From Fibrobacter sp. UBA4309 (lineage in GTDB: Bacteria > Fibrobacterota > Fibrobacteria > Fibrobacterales > Fibrobacteraceae), in assembly GCF_002395745.1 (NCBI RefSeq), contig NZ_DGUN01000027.1:1-64000 (forward strand): a DNA stretch of 64,000 nucleotides, read 5' to 3'. Below are positions 43,044-50,426 of this stretch, piece after piece. The notes below the pieces were generated by a model, which did not search any database, was not told the origin of the DNA, and saw only the letters and a program-made list of their open reading frames with translations. Within the stretch, counting starts at the first letter, position 1, and every line of letters starts with the position of its first letter. The position numbers and the translations under genes are program-made.

Positions 43044-43781
43044 ATGCGATTGTTTGTTTTACTTGTATGCTTGCTGTCGGTGGCGCTTTTTGCGCGGCCC
43101 ATAAACGACGGCAACAAGCTGTTCAAGAACGGCGACTATGCCGGAGCCTTGGAAAAGTACATGAAGGCCCGCGAGACCGAACCCGCGAACCCGCTCCTGT
43201 TCTACAACATCGGTACGTGCCAGTACAGGCTTGGCAACTACGAAGAGGCCAAGAAGGAACTCGAGAGTGCCGTGCGCATGCCGGACAAGAAGATGGCTGC
43301 GAAGGCGGCGTACAACCTCGCGAACACGCATTTCCGCATGGGTGAGAAGGCCGCCGAGGGCAGCGAACGCATTGCCGCCTGGCGCGAATCCGTTGCTTAC
43401 CTCAAGAAGGCGATTGACCTCGATAACAATTTCGAGAACGCGAAGAAGAACGTGGAAATTGTCCAGCGCAAGCTGAAGGAAGAACTCGACAAGCAGAAAG
43501 AGAACAAGGACCAGAATCAGGACCAGAACAACGACCAGAAACAGCCGCCGCTTTCCGACAAGGCGAAGGAAGTCCTGGCGCGCGCACTCCAGCTCTGCAA
43601 AGACGGCAAGTACGCCGAGGCGAAGGAAATGCTCGAGAACCTGATTGCCGAGGACGAGACTGCGGGCCAGCTGAGCGGCCACGTGCAGCGCATCGACGAT
43701 GTCATCGAAATCAAGGCGGGCCGCAAGCCCAAGGCGAAGATTGACGCGAGCAACACCGACAACGACCTGGAGGTGATCTGA
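43044..43781 (+). CDS. TPR protein of the BatC/BatE type
   Basis: About 245 aa with a signal peptide (LVCLLSVALFA). TPR units follow: DGNKLFKNGDYAGALEKYMKA, PLLFYNIGTCQYRLGNYEEAKKELE, KAAYNLANTHFRMGEKAAEG and AVAYLKKAIDLDNNFENAKKNVEIVQ. A KDQNQDQNNDQKQPPLS linker and a last TPR complete it. BatC/BatE proteins accompany von Willebrand-domain Bat proteins in the Bacteroides aerotolerance operon. Here no VWA gene is adjacent. An in-frame GTG lies nine bases upstream of the ATG used. The stop overlaps the next ATG. Confidence 0.8.
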   Translation: MRLFVLLVCLLSVALFARPINDGNKLFKNGDYAGALEKYMKARETEPANPLLFYNIGTCQYRLGNYEEAKKELESAVRMPDKKMAAKAAYNLANTHFRMGEKAAEGSERIAAWRESVAYLKKAIDLDNNFENAKKNVEIVQRKLKEELDKQKENKDQNQDQNNDQKQPPLSDKAKEVLARALQLCKDGKYAEAKEMLENLIAEDETAGQLSGHVQRIDDVIEIKAGRKPKAKIDASNTDNDLEVI

Positions 43782-44539
43782 TGCGTTTGAGAGTTAATAG
43801 TTCTGAGTTACTAGTTACTAGAGATAACACTGGTTGTCATTGCGAGGCGACGCCGAAGCAATCTCTTTCGTCTTTCGTCTTTCGTCTTTCGTCTATAGTT
43901 TTGCTGTTGTCCGCAGCGGCCTTTGCCGCCCCGAAGTCGGCGAGCGCCTACTACAGCGATGCGGCCTTCCAGTACATCGAAAACCGCCTGCCTTCTGCCG
44001 AAATCACCTGCAACGAGGGCCTGCAATACTATCCGAACGACCAGAAGTTGCAAATGCTCCTTGACCGCATCAAGGAAGCCAAGGACGAGCAGAAGAACGA
44101 GAACAAGAAGAACGACAAGAACCAGGATAACAACCAGGACCAGAATCAGGATCAGAACCAAGATCAGAATCAGGACCAGAATAAGGACCAGCAGAACCAG
44201 GACCAGAACGGCGATGGCAATTCCAGCGGGTCCGAGAGTTCTTCGAGCCAGGGCGATGACCAAAACCAGAATCAGAATGGCGGTGGCCAGTCCAGCAGCA
44301 GCCAGGGCAGTGAAAGTTCCGACAGCAATGGCGGGCAGCAGCCCGAGCCGCAACCCGAACAACCGCAGGAAAATTCCAGCGACAGCCAGGGCGAGGATCC
44401 CCAGGAACAGCCCGCGCAAATGGGCGAGATGACTCCTGAGGAAGCCGCGCAGCTCCTGAAGGATTTCGACGAGCAGAACGGCGAACGCAAGCCCTGGAAA
44501 CCTATCCGCGGGCAGGCTAGGCCGGCCAAAGACTGGTAA
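43781..44539 (+). CDS. BatC/BatE-like protein with Asn/Gln/Asp repeat region and repeat-derived N-terminus
   Basis: 252 aa. The signal-peptide core (IVLLLSAAAFA) is preceded by 38 residues encoded by repeats: heptamers, then a dispersed element giving GCHCEATPKQS, then four TCTTTCG units. The mature part has one TPR-like segment (DAAFQYIENRLPSAEITCNEGLQYYPNDQKLQMLLDRI). A long hydrophilic tail of NQDQ-type repeats and Ser/Glu/Gln runs follows, with a short conserved-looking end (EMTPEEAAQLLKDFDEQNGERKPWKP). This end matches the C-terminus of BatC-like proteins. It overlaps the first TPR gene. The unusually long N-terminus may weaken export. Confidence 0.7.
   Translation: MRLRVNSSELLVTRDNTGCHCEATPKQSLSSFVFRLSSIVLLLSAAAFAAPKSASAYYSDAAFQYIENRLPSAEITCNEGLQYYPNDQKLQMLLDRIKEAKDEQKNENKKNDKNQDNNQDQNQDQNQDQNQDQNKDQQNQDQNGDGNSSGSESSSSQGDDQNQNQNGGGQSSSSQGSESSDSNGGQQPEPQPEQPQENSSDSQGEDPQEQPAQMGEMTPEEAAQLLKDFDEQNGERKPWKPIRGQARPAKDW
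43791..43818 (+). repeat. Four degenerate 7-base repeats inside the coding start
   Basis: GAGTTAA, TAGTTCT, GAGTTAC and TAGTTAC in tandem, encoding part of residues 4-13 of the 43781 protein. Same type as the arrays at 47.3 and 59.2 kb. Confidence 0.7.
43836..43863 (+). repeat. Dispersed element (GTCATTGCGAGG...GAAGCAATC type) in frame
   Basis: Starts GTCATTGCGAGGCGA and ends CGAAGCAATC, with ATTGC...GCAAT ends and a GGCG/CGCC core, so it can fold. The translated form CHCEATPKQS is a familiar product of this dispersed repeat in many genomes. Confidence 0.7.
43864..43891 (+). repeat. Four perfect TCTTTCG tandem repeats in the signal-peptide region
   Basis: A 28-bp array of an exact 7-base unit. 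Since 7 is not a multiple of 3, a change of one unit would shift the frame of the downstream protein. Confidence 0.9.
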
Positions 44540-44732
44540 GGCGAGCGCCGCAGAAAAATGCTTGCATTTTTCTATGGCTGAGCCGCTAAGTCTTGCGCGA
44601 AGCGCAACGACTGGTAAGGGTATCAAGCGGGAGTCCACTGGTGGGCTCACATTTGATGCCCGCAAGGTCTTGCGCTCGAAGAGCGCAATGATTGGTAAGC
44701 CGAGCGTCGCGCGAAATCGACCTCAGTATGTC
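44527..44732 (+). repeat. Array of hairpin repeats between the TPR gene and the expansin-like gene
   Basis: GAYTGGTAAG occurs three times (44531, 44609 and 44689, approximately). The first copy contains the last codons and stop of the TPR gene. Two copies are each preceded by a hairpin with a GAA loop: TTGCGC/GCGCAA (44593-44607) and TTGCGCTC/GAGCGCAA (44670-44688). Another inverted repeat, AGAAAAATGC/GCATTTTTCT, lies at 44552-44573. No gene is seen in this stretch. Confidence 0.7.
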
Positions 44733-44760
44733 ATCCCCGACCTGGTCGGGGATCTTTTTT
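44733..44760 (+). terminator. Strong terminator before the expansin-like gene
   Basis: ATCCCCGA and TCGGGGAT form the stem around CCTGG, followed by CTTTTTT. The T-run continues directly into the TATATT box of the next gene. The hairpin resembles the dispersed 'GTCATCCCCGAC' element. Confidence 0.85.
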
Positions 44761-44765
44761 ATATT
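44760..44765 (+). promoter_or_regulatory. -10 box of the expansin-like gene
   Basis: TATATT, then seven bases to the ATG at 44773. No -35 box. Leaderless start is predicted, and the box fixes the start of the protein. Confidence 0.55.
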
Positions 44766-44772
44766 GTATTAC

Positions 44773-45858
44773 ATGAGACTTCATGTACTTGTTTTTTTAT
44801 GTGCGCTTTTGACTGCTGCTCTCGTCGCCTGCGGTGGCGATTCCAGTTCCGGTACGGATGCCTCAGTTACGGAAAGTTCTTCGGAGCAGGCTCTGTCGAG
44901 TTCCGCGCAGTCGCCTGAACGTTCGTCTTCGAGTGTCGCGCCGGTATCGAGTTCAGCCGAAGAAAAATTGAGTTCGAGTTCCGCCGAGGTCGAGTCGTCG
45001 AGTTCGGAGACGCCGGCTTCTTCGGCAACCCCCGGCTCGTCCGAAAACATCGTAAGCTCTTCCAGCAGCGAAACGGTGCCCGCCTCCAGCAGTAGTGAAT
45101 CCGTTCCGGCATCCTCCGACGACGGCGATGATGGCAAGTGCACCGACTGCGATAGCTATACGGCAGCCGACCCGGAACTCACCGAGAAGGGCGGCAAGGG
45201 TTCCGTGACTACCTACGGGAGCATCACCGCTAAAGAGACTAGCTTGGGTGGCGCCTGCAACTATGGACAAACTAACATCCAGTATTACGCGGCGATTCAC
45301 GTGAATGTTTCTCCGGGTGATGACAAAGGCCCGTGGGATGGCGGCGCGGCCTGCGGCGGCTGCGTGCATGTGAGGGCAAGGACGCCCGAAGGCTGGAAAG
45401 AGGTGACGGTTCGCATTACCGACCGCTGCCCCGACGCCAACTGTGGTGTGGACCTGGGCGGTGCGCCTGCGGCCGACATCATGGGCAATCGTGTGGGCCG
45501 TTATTCGGGCGAATGGGAATTCGTGAGCTGCGAGGGCGTAGACGGCGTGTGGGGCGATTCCACGTCGATCTGGGTCAAAGAAGGCGCGAGTACTTTCTGG
45601 AGTATTATCCAGGTGCGTAACCCGAAGGACATGGTCAAGACCATCACGATTCTTGGCGAGGGTGACGAGTCCCATGAGCTCGAGATGGTCGTGGGCACCG
45701 AGAACTTCTGGACGGTCCCGCCCGAAATATTGCAGAGCGATAACCGTTACCGCGTCGTGGTAAAATACCGCACCGGCACCGATGACGTGTGGAAAATAAA
45801 GGGCTCGGACCTTGCCGTGCCCGAGGCGAACCTGTACCTGCACGAACATAGGGAATAG
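44773..45858 (+). CDS. Expansin-like lipoprotein with Ser-rich linker
   Basis: 361 aa from the ATG at 44773 (MRLHVLVFLC). A lipobox (TAALVACGGD) is followed by ~100 residues of Ser/Glu/Ala-rich linker. The expansin double-psi barrel D1 lies at about 140-255 (GSVTTYG, GGACNYGQ, AACGGCVHVRARTPEG, VTVRITDRCPDANCGVDLGGAPAADIMG) with the catalytic-like Asp in TDRCP. The D2 beta-sandwich follows to the end (WSIIQVRNPKDMVKTITILG, YRVVVKYRTGTDDVW). Expansins loosen cellulose-xyloglucan contacts without hydrolysis. It would act on the cell surface or in close contact with fibres. Confidence 0.87.
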   Translation: MRLHVLVFLCALLTAALVACGGDSSSGTDASVTESSSEQALSSSAQSPERSSSSVAPVSSSAEEKLSSSSAEVESSSSETPASSATPGSSENIVSSSSSETVPASSSSESVPASSDDGDDGKCTDCDSYTAADPELTEKGGKGSVTTYGSITAKETSLGGACNYGQTNIQYYAAIHVNVSPGDDKGPWDGGAACGGCVHVRARTPEGWKEVTVRITDRCPDANCGVDLGGAPAADIMGNRVGRYSGEWEFVSCEGVDGVWGDSTSIWVKEGASTFWSIIQVRNPKDMVKTITILGEGDESHELEMVVGTENFWTVPPEILQSDNRYRVVVKYRTGTDDVWKIKGSDLAVPEANLYLHEHRE

Positions 45859-45859
45859 T

Positions 45860-45865
45860 TATATT
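45860..45865 (+). promoter_or_regulatory. -10 box of the Y-family polymerase gene
   Basis: TATATT, then seven bases to a GTG start at 45873. No LexA-type palindrome was found around it. Confidence 0.5.
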
Positions 45866-45872
45866 TTCGTTT

Positions 45873-47261
45873 GTGTCCTCTCGCACCTACGCTGCCATAG
45901 ATCTCAAGTCGTTCTTCGCTTCGGTGGAATGTATCCTCCGGGGTATTGACCCGCTCAAGGCTAAGCTCGTGGTGGCCGACGAGAGCCGCACCGAGAAGAC
46001 GATTTGCCTTGCGGTGACGCCTGCGCTCAAGGCCTACGGAATTCCGGGGCGTGCCCGCCTTTTCGAGGTGAACCAGAAGGTGCGCGAGGTGAAACAGAGG
46101 ACGGGTGAGACCATCGAGTTCATTATCGCGAAACCGCAGATGGCCAAATACGTGGAGTATTCCACGAAGGTCTACAATGTTTACCTCAAATACGTGAGCG
46201 CCGAAGATATTCACGCCTATTCCATCGACGAATGCTTCTTGGATTTGACACGTTACCTTAAGTTGTACAAAAAAACGGCAAAGGAACTGGTGAAGACGAT
46301 TATCCAGGACGTTTTCACGACAACAGGGATTACGGCCACGGGCGGCATCGGCACGAACCTGTACCTTTGCAAGATTGCGATGGATATCATGGCGAAGCAC
46401 GTGGATGCTGATGCAGATGGCGTGCGCATCGCGGAACTTGACGAGATGAGCTACCGCAGGCAACTGTGGTCGCACCAGCCGATAACGAGCTTTTGGCAGG
46501 TGGGGCGCGGGATTGCGGCGCGCCTGGAAAAGTGCTACCTGAATGCTGGTCGAGGAATCCGCACGATGGGAGACCTTGCGCGCGCAAGCGTCAAGAATCC
46601 CGATGCGCTGTACAAGATGTTCGGCGTGAATGCGGAAATCCTGATTGACCATGCCTGGGGTTACGAGCCCTGCACGATTGCCGACATCAAGAAGGCGAAA
46701 CCGCGAAGCCGCAGTACCGGCGAGGGCCAGGTGTTGCAGGATCCGTACAGTTTCGAGAAGGCGCGGCTCGTGGTACGCGAGATGGTCGATACTGTCTCGA
46801 TGTCGCTGGTCGAGCATAATTTGGTCGCGAAGGGCATGGTGCTTACGGTGGGTTACGACCGCGAGAACGTGGACAAGGGCATTTACCATGGCGAAACCGT
46901 TGTGGATTTTTACGGGCGCACGATTCCGAAGCCTGCCCACGGTACGGCTACCCTCGGGCATTATTCCAGTTCGCAGTCTGCATTTGCCGATGTGGTGATG
47001 AAGCTCTTTGACCGCATCGTGAACCCGGAACTGACGGTGCGCCGTTTGAACCTGGTGGCAATCGACGTGGTAGACGAAGGCAACGAAGGTTTTGACCTGT
47101 TCACCGACGTGAAGAAGCAGGAACGCGAGAAAAAGCGCCTGAAGGCGGAACTCATGATAAAGAAGCGGTTCGGCAAGAACGCCATCGTGAAGGGCATGGA
47201 CTTGCAGGAAGGCGCTACGACCGTGGAACGCAATGGCCAAATCGGCGGGCACAGAGCCTAA
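45873..47261 (+). CDS. Y-family DNA polymerase (UvrX/YqjW-like)
   Basis: 462 aa starting at GTG. Catalytic acids are in YAAIDLKSFFASVECI (Asp near 9) and YSIDECFLDLTRY (Asp-Glu near 116). The region TATGGIGTNLYLCKIAMDIMAKH and the little-finger region with HYSSSQSAF complete the Y-family pattern. The sequence style (KSFFASVEC, HADADGVRIAELDE-like block) is closer to Firmicutes UvrX/YqjW and phage UmuC-like polymerases than to DinB. It would copy damaged templates. The next gene encodes a YolD-like small protein, the common companion of this type in Firmicutes, so the pair may have been transferred. Confidence 0.9.
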   Translation: MSSRTYAAIDLKSFFASVECILRGIDPLKAKLVVADESRTEKTICLAVTPALKAYGIPGRARLFEVNQKVREVKQRTGETIEFIIAKPQMAKYVEYSTKVYNVYLKYVSAEDIHAYSIDECFLDLTRYLKLYKKTAKELVKTIIQDVFTTTGITATGGIGTNLYLCKIAMDIMAKHVDADADGVRIAELDEMSYRRQLWSHQPITSFWQVGRGIAARLEKCYLNAGRGIRTMGDLARASVKNPDALYKMFGVNAEILIDHAWGYEPCTIADIKKAKPRSRSTGEGQVLQDPYSFEKARLVVREMVDTVSMSLVEHNLVAKGMVLTVGYDRENVDKGIYHGETVVDFYGRTIPKPAHGTATLGHYSSSQSAFADVVMKLFDRIVNPELTVRRLNLVAIDVVDEGNEGFDLFTDVKKQEREKKRLKAELMIKKRFGKNAIVKGMDLQEGATTVERNGQIGGHRA

Positions 47262-47296
47262 TTGATAATTGATAATGGATAATGGATGATTGACGA
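47262..47296 (+). repeat. Five 7-base repeats (TTGATAA type) that contain a start codon
   Basis: TTGATAA, TTGATAA, TGGATAA, TGGATGA and TTGACGA in tandem, starting right after the polymerase stop. The fourth unit supplies the ATG (47286) of the YolD-like gene. Confidence 0.85.
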
Positions 47297-47507
47297 CTAT
47301 AAAGACATAATCGATTTGCCGTACCCGCGGAACGACTGGAACTTCCTCATGAAGCACCCGCGCATGAGCGTGACGGACCGTGCGAAGATTTTCCACCCGT
47401 TCGCGGCTCTCCGCGGGCATTCCGAGGCGCTGGACGCTACGGCGGAACGCAAGCAGGATGCGGTGGAAAATGAATTTACGCTGGACGACCAGGACTTTGG
47501 AGCATGA
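47286..47507 (+). CDS. YolD-like small protein, companion of the Y-family polymerase
   Basis: 73 aa. The core IDLPYPRNDWNFLMKHPRMSVTDRAKIFHPFAALRGHSEALD matches YolD-type proteins found next to UmuC-like polymerases (their hallmark being HPRMS..DRA..F.PFAAL.G). The rest is acidic. It probably regulates or stabilises the polymerase. The start codon lies inside a heptamer array, so it is not clear how its ribosome site arose; no Shine-Dalgarno is visible. Confidence 0.8.
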   Translation: MIDDYKDIIDLPYPRNDWNFLMKHPRMSVTDRAKIFHPFAALRGHSEALDATAERKQDAVENEFTLDDQDFGA

Positions 47508-47533
47508 TTTTATGAATAGTGGAAATGTTTCTT

Positions 47534-47554
47534 GTTATAGCCTAAATCTATAAC
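47534..47554. promoter_or_regulatory. Perfect inverted repeat upstream of the CytX-like gene
   Basis: GTTATAG and CTATAAC separated by CCTAAAT. A candidate operator 94 bases before the ATG. No thiamine riboswitch signature (CUGAGA, ACCUGAUCUGG) is seen in this leader. Confidence 0.4.
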
Positions 47555-47577
47555 TTAGTATAAGAAAGTAGTATTGT

Positions 47578-47615
47578 TGCGGACCTTGTAATGCGGGGGC
47601 CGCATTTCTATTTTT
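47578..47615 (+). terminator. Possible terminator after the polymerase operon
   Basis: TGCGGACC and GGGCCGCA pair with one mismatch around an 11-base loop, followed by TTTCTATTTTT. It lies 33 bases before the permease ATG, so it might also act as a leader element of that gene. Confidence 0.4.
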
Positions 47616-47647
47616 GCGCCGTCTTTTGAGCCTTGCGGAGGTGTATC

Positions 47648-48844
47648 ATGGAAAAACGTACAGGTCTGTTTTCGAATGGAATTATCTGGTTCGGTGTCGC
47701 CATCTCGGTTTCCGAAATCGAGGCGGGTATCGAAATCGGCGCTGCGTCGGCGCCAGGTTCTCTTTGGCTCCCGCTAATCCTCGGGCATGTGCTGGGCGGC
47801 ATCCTGCTCTTTTTCGTGGGCCTTATCGGTGCCCGCGTGCGCCTGAACGCGATGGAGACTACGGCTTCTTCGTTTGGCAAGTACGGCTCCAAGTTCTTTG
47901 CCGCCTTGAACGTTTTCCAGTTGCTCGCCTGGGTGGCGGTGCTGAATGCGCAGGGCGCGTCTGCCTTGGCGGGCCTCAACTTGCCCATTTCTTTCCCGCT
48001 CACTTGCGTTATCCTTGCGGTGCTTATTGCCATCTGGGTTTTCGTGGGCCTCAAGCGTTCTGCGAACGTGACGACGGTCGTGATGGCGGCGCTTGCCATT
48101 CTGCTCGCTGTGCTGACGGTTAAGTTGTTCGGTGTCGGTGCATCTGGCGCGCTTACTGCAGGGGCTGCAACTTCTGCCGCATTGCTCGGCTTCTGGAACA
48201 TCTTCGAGATTTCGATTGCGATGCCTATCTCCTGGCTCCCTGTGATTTCGGACTACACGAAGGACGTTGAATATCCGGTGAAGGCGACTGCGGTTTCTGC
48301 GGCGGCCTACACGTTCGCGAGCCTCTGGATGTACATTCTCGGTATCGAGATTGCTGGCATCGGCGCCGGCAACAACATCGCGCAGGCCATCCTCCTTGCA
48401 GGCCTCGGGATTCCGGGCATTATCATCGTGGTGCTCTCTACGGTCACGACGAATTTCCTTGCGGCAAATTCTGCAGGCGAATCCTCGAAGGCGATTTACG
48501 GCAAAATCAACCCGAAGGTTGCTGGCGTCGTCGTAGCCCTTTTGAGTGCGGCGCTTGCCATTTCGGGAATTATGGAACACTACATCAGTTTCCTGTACTT
48601 GATTGCCTCGGTGTTCGCGCCCATGGCTGCCGTACTGCTCGTCTCGTTCTACTTCGGGAAGGGTGATGCGGATACACGCGGCGGATCTCTCGGATTCTGG
48701 CTCTGGAACCTTTTCGCATGGCTTGCAGGTTTCATTGTCTACCAGGTCGCCGCGCACCAGGAATCCGTTTTCTTCGGGCCCACGCTCCTTGCCGTTATCG
48801 TTTCGGCTGCTCTTGCTTACGCCCGCGTACTTGTGAAGCGGTAG
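47648..48844 (+). CDS. Purine/cytosine-type permease, CytX-like
   Basis: 398 aa with about eleven membrane helices, NCS1 family. It has GIIWFGVAISVSEIEAGIEIG near the N-terminus and PISWLPVISDYTK in helix 6, which fits CytX-type (hydroxymethylpyrimidine) or CodB-like carriers. TGCGGAGGTG before the ATG is a strong ribosome site and selects 47648 over an upstream in-frame ATG. The next gene is a pyridoxamine/HMP-type kinase, which supports import of a pyrimidine or vitamin B6 precursor. The substrate is inferred from context. Confidence 0.82.
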   Translation: MEKRTGLFSNGIIWFGVAISVSEIEAGIEIGAASAPGSLWLPLILGHVLGGILLFFVGLIGARVRLNAMETTASSFGKYGSKFFAALNVFQLLAWVAVLNAQGASALAGLNLPISFPLTCVILAVLIAIWVFVGLKRSANVTTVVMAALAILLAVLTVKLFGVGASGALTAGAATSAALLGFWNIFEISIAMPISWLPVISDYTKDVEYPVKATAVSAAAYTFASLWMYILGIEIAGIGAGNNIAQAILLAGLGIPGIIIVVLSTVTTNFLAANSAGESSKAIYGKINPKVAGVVVALLSAALAISGIMEHYISFLYLIASVFAPMAAVLLVSFYFGKGDADTRGGSLGFWLWNLFAWLAGFIVYQVAAHQESVFFGPTLLAVIVSAALAYARVLVKR

Positions 48845-48849
48845 ATTCT

Positions 48850-48871
48850 ATCCCCCGGCTCGTAGGCCGGG
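48850..48871. repeat. GC-rich hairpin between permease and kinase genes
   Basis: CCCCGGC and GCCGGGG around TCGTAG, with no T-run on either side. It may be an mRNA stabiliser or a dispersed repeat. A TATAAC box lies five bases before the kinase ATG. Confidence 0.5.
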
Positions 48872-48913
48872 GCTAAAGGCTACATCATTTAAATTTCTAA
48901 ATTATAACTCGCT

Positions 48914-49744
48914 ATGCCACAGAAGAAGATTGCGCTTATCAACGACATTACCGGATTCGGCCGCTGCTCGGTCGCCGTCATGGCGCCCGTCATTTCGGCC
49001 ATGAAAATCCAGGCGGTCGCGGTACCTACGGCAATACTTTCTACGCATACGCAGTTCCCCAAGTATTTCTTTGACGATTATACCTCCAAGATGCGCGACT
49101 ACATCCAGACGTACAAGGATCTGGATATGAGCTTCGACGCCATCGCGACGGGGTTCCTCGGCTCCGAGGAACAGGTGGATATCGTCATCGACTTCATCAG
49201 GACTTTCAAGAAAAATGGCGTGTTCACGCTGGTCGACCCGGTGATGGGCGACTACGGCCGGCTTTATACCACCTATACGCCGGAACTTTGCGAAAAGATG
49301 CGCGCGCTCGTGCATTACGCTGACCTCTTGACGCCGAACCTCACCGAACTCTGCTCGCTCACAGGTTGCGACTACCGCGACGGGAACCTCACCCTCTCCG
49401 AAATCGAGAACATGTGCAAGACGCTTGCCGAACAGGGGCCCAAGCACATTGTGGTTACGGGAATCCATTACAGCAGCAAGCAGATTATGAACTACGTGTA
49501 CAGCAAGGGCGAAGAGGCTAAAATCGTGATGGCCGACCGTATCGGCGGCGACCGCAGCGGAACGGGCGACGTGATAAGCGCGGTAATCGCCGGCATGTAC
49601 CTGAACGGCCACGACTTCTACGAGTCGGTAAAGAAGGCCGCCGAATTCGCATCCAAGTGCATCCGCTACTGCGAAGACAACAACGTTCCCGATCACTGGG
49701 GCCTGAGCGTCGAAATGTACCTTCGCGACCTCATCGAAGACTAA
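48914..49744 (+). CDS. Pyridoxamine/pyridoxal kinase (PdxK/PdxY-like)
   Basis: 276 aa of the ribokinase fold. It begins ALINDITGFGRCSVAVMAPVISAMKIQAVAVPTAILSTHT, typical of pyridoxal kinases. TLVDPVMGDYGRLYTTYTPEL and TPNLTELCSLTG follow, and the anion hole with catalytic Asp is DRSGTGDVISAVIAG. It phosphorylates vitamin B6 vitamers; related enzymes also accept hydroxymethylpyrimidine. The position after a CytX-like carrier leaves both options open. Confidence 0.9.
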   Translation: MPQKKIALINDITGFGRCSVAVMAPVISAMKIQAVAVPTAILSTHTQFPKYFFDDYTSKMRDYIQTYKDLDMSFDAIATGFLGSEEQVDIVIDFIRTFKKNGVFTLVDPVMGDYGRLYTTYTPELCEKMRALVHYADLLTPNLTELCSLTGCDYRDGNLTLSEIENMCKTLAEQGPKHIVVTGIHYSSKQIMNYVYSKGEEAKIVMADRIGGDRSGTGDVISAVIAGMYLNGHDFYESVKKAAEFASKCIRYCEDNNVPDHWGLSVEMYLRDLIED

Positions 49745-49753
49745 GGGGGCCTA

Positions 49754-50413
49754 ATGATAGTTTATACTGTAACTGGGACCGTCGGGCAGGCGGGCTATTT
49801 GGATATCGCCAACAGTGGCGACATTACCGGCAAGAACATCTACGTGAACATGACGAACCGTTGCCCGTGCAGCTGCGTGTTCTGCCTGCGTCAAACGAAG
49901 AAGATGATGGAAGGCAATACGCTCTGGCTCAAGGAAGGTGAACCGAGCGTTGAACGCGTGATGGAAATTTTCGATGCGTACGACCTTAACGTTATCAACG
50001 AACTGATTTTCTGCGGATACGGTGAACCGCTCGAACGCCTTTACGATGTTTGCAAGGTGATTGACAAACTCAAGGCGAAGTATCCGAACTTGAAGGTGCG
50101 CCTCAACACGAACGGCCTTGCGAACTTGATTCACGGCAAGGACATCACGCCCGAACTCGAGGGGCGCTTCGACACCGTCTCGATTTCGCTGAACGCCCCG
50201 GATGCCGAGGAATTCCTGGCGCTCACGCGTTCCAAGTTCGGCATCAAGTCTTATGACGCCCTCAAGGAATTCGCCGTGCTCGCGAAGGCCCACGTGAAGA
50301 ACGTGGTCATGACGGTTGTCGAGAAGGTGATGCCCGAAGAAAAAATCGAAATCTGTCGCAAGCTGTGCGAAGAACTCGGAGTCACGCTCCGTGTAAGGCC
50401 GTTTGAAAGTTAA
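49754..50413 (+). CDS. Radical SAM protein (TatD-associated type)
   Basis: 219 aa. The 4Fe-4S site is CPCSCVFC (CxxxCxxC) after NIYVNMTNRC. ELIFCGYGEPLERLYDVC follows as the GGE-like SAM motif, with VRLNTNGLANLIHG and DTVSISLNAPDAEEFLALTR. The N-terminal YTVTGTVGQAGYLDIANSG strand is typical of the group annotated 'radical SAM, TatD family-associated'. No tatD gene is present here. The reaction is unknown. It lies 9 bases after the kinase gene, and its end is just upstream of the FISUMP gene. Confidence 0.85.
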   Translation: MIVYTVTGTVGQAGYLDIANSGDITGKNIYVNMTNRCPCSCVFCLRQTKKMMEGNTLWLKEGEPSVERVMEIFDAYDLNVINELIFCGYGEPLERLYDVCKVIDKLKAKYPNLKVRLNTNGLANLIHGKDITPELEGRFDTVSISLNAPDAEEFLALTRSKFGIKSYDALKEFAVLAKAHVKNVVMTVVEKVMPEEKIEICRKLCEELGVTLRVRPFES

Positions 50414-50426
50414 GGTGGTCGGAAAG

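Noticed and set aside
43490..44240. Prophage or IS insertion around the NQDQ repeat genes
   Set aside because: No transposase, terminal repeats or phage genes; the repeats are coding minisatellites within TPR proteins.
47508..47647. Thiamine (TPP) riboswitch before the CytX-like gene
   Set aside because: Looked for because of the gene type, but the conserved CUGAGA and ACCUGAUCUGG-like elements are absent.
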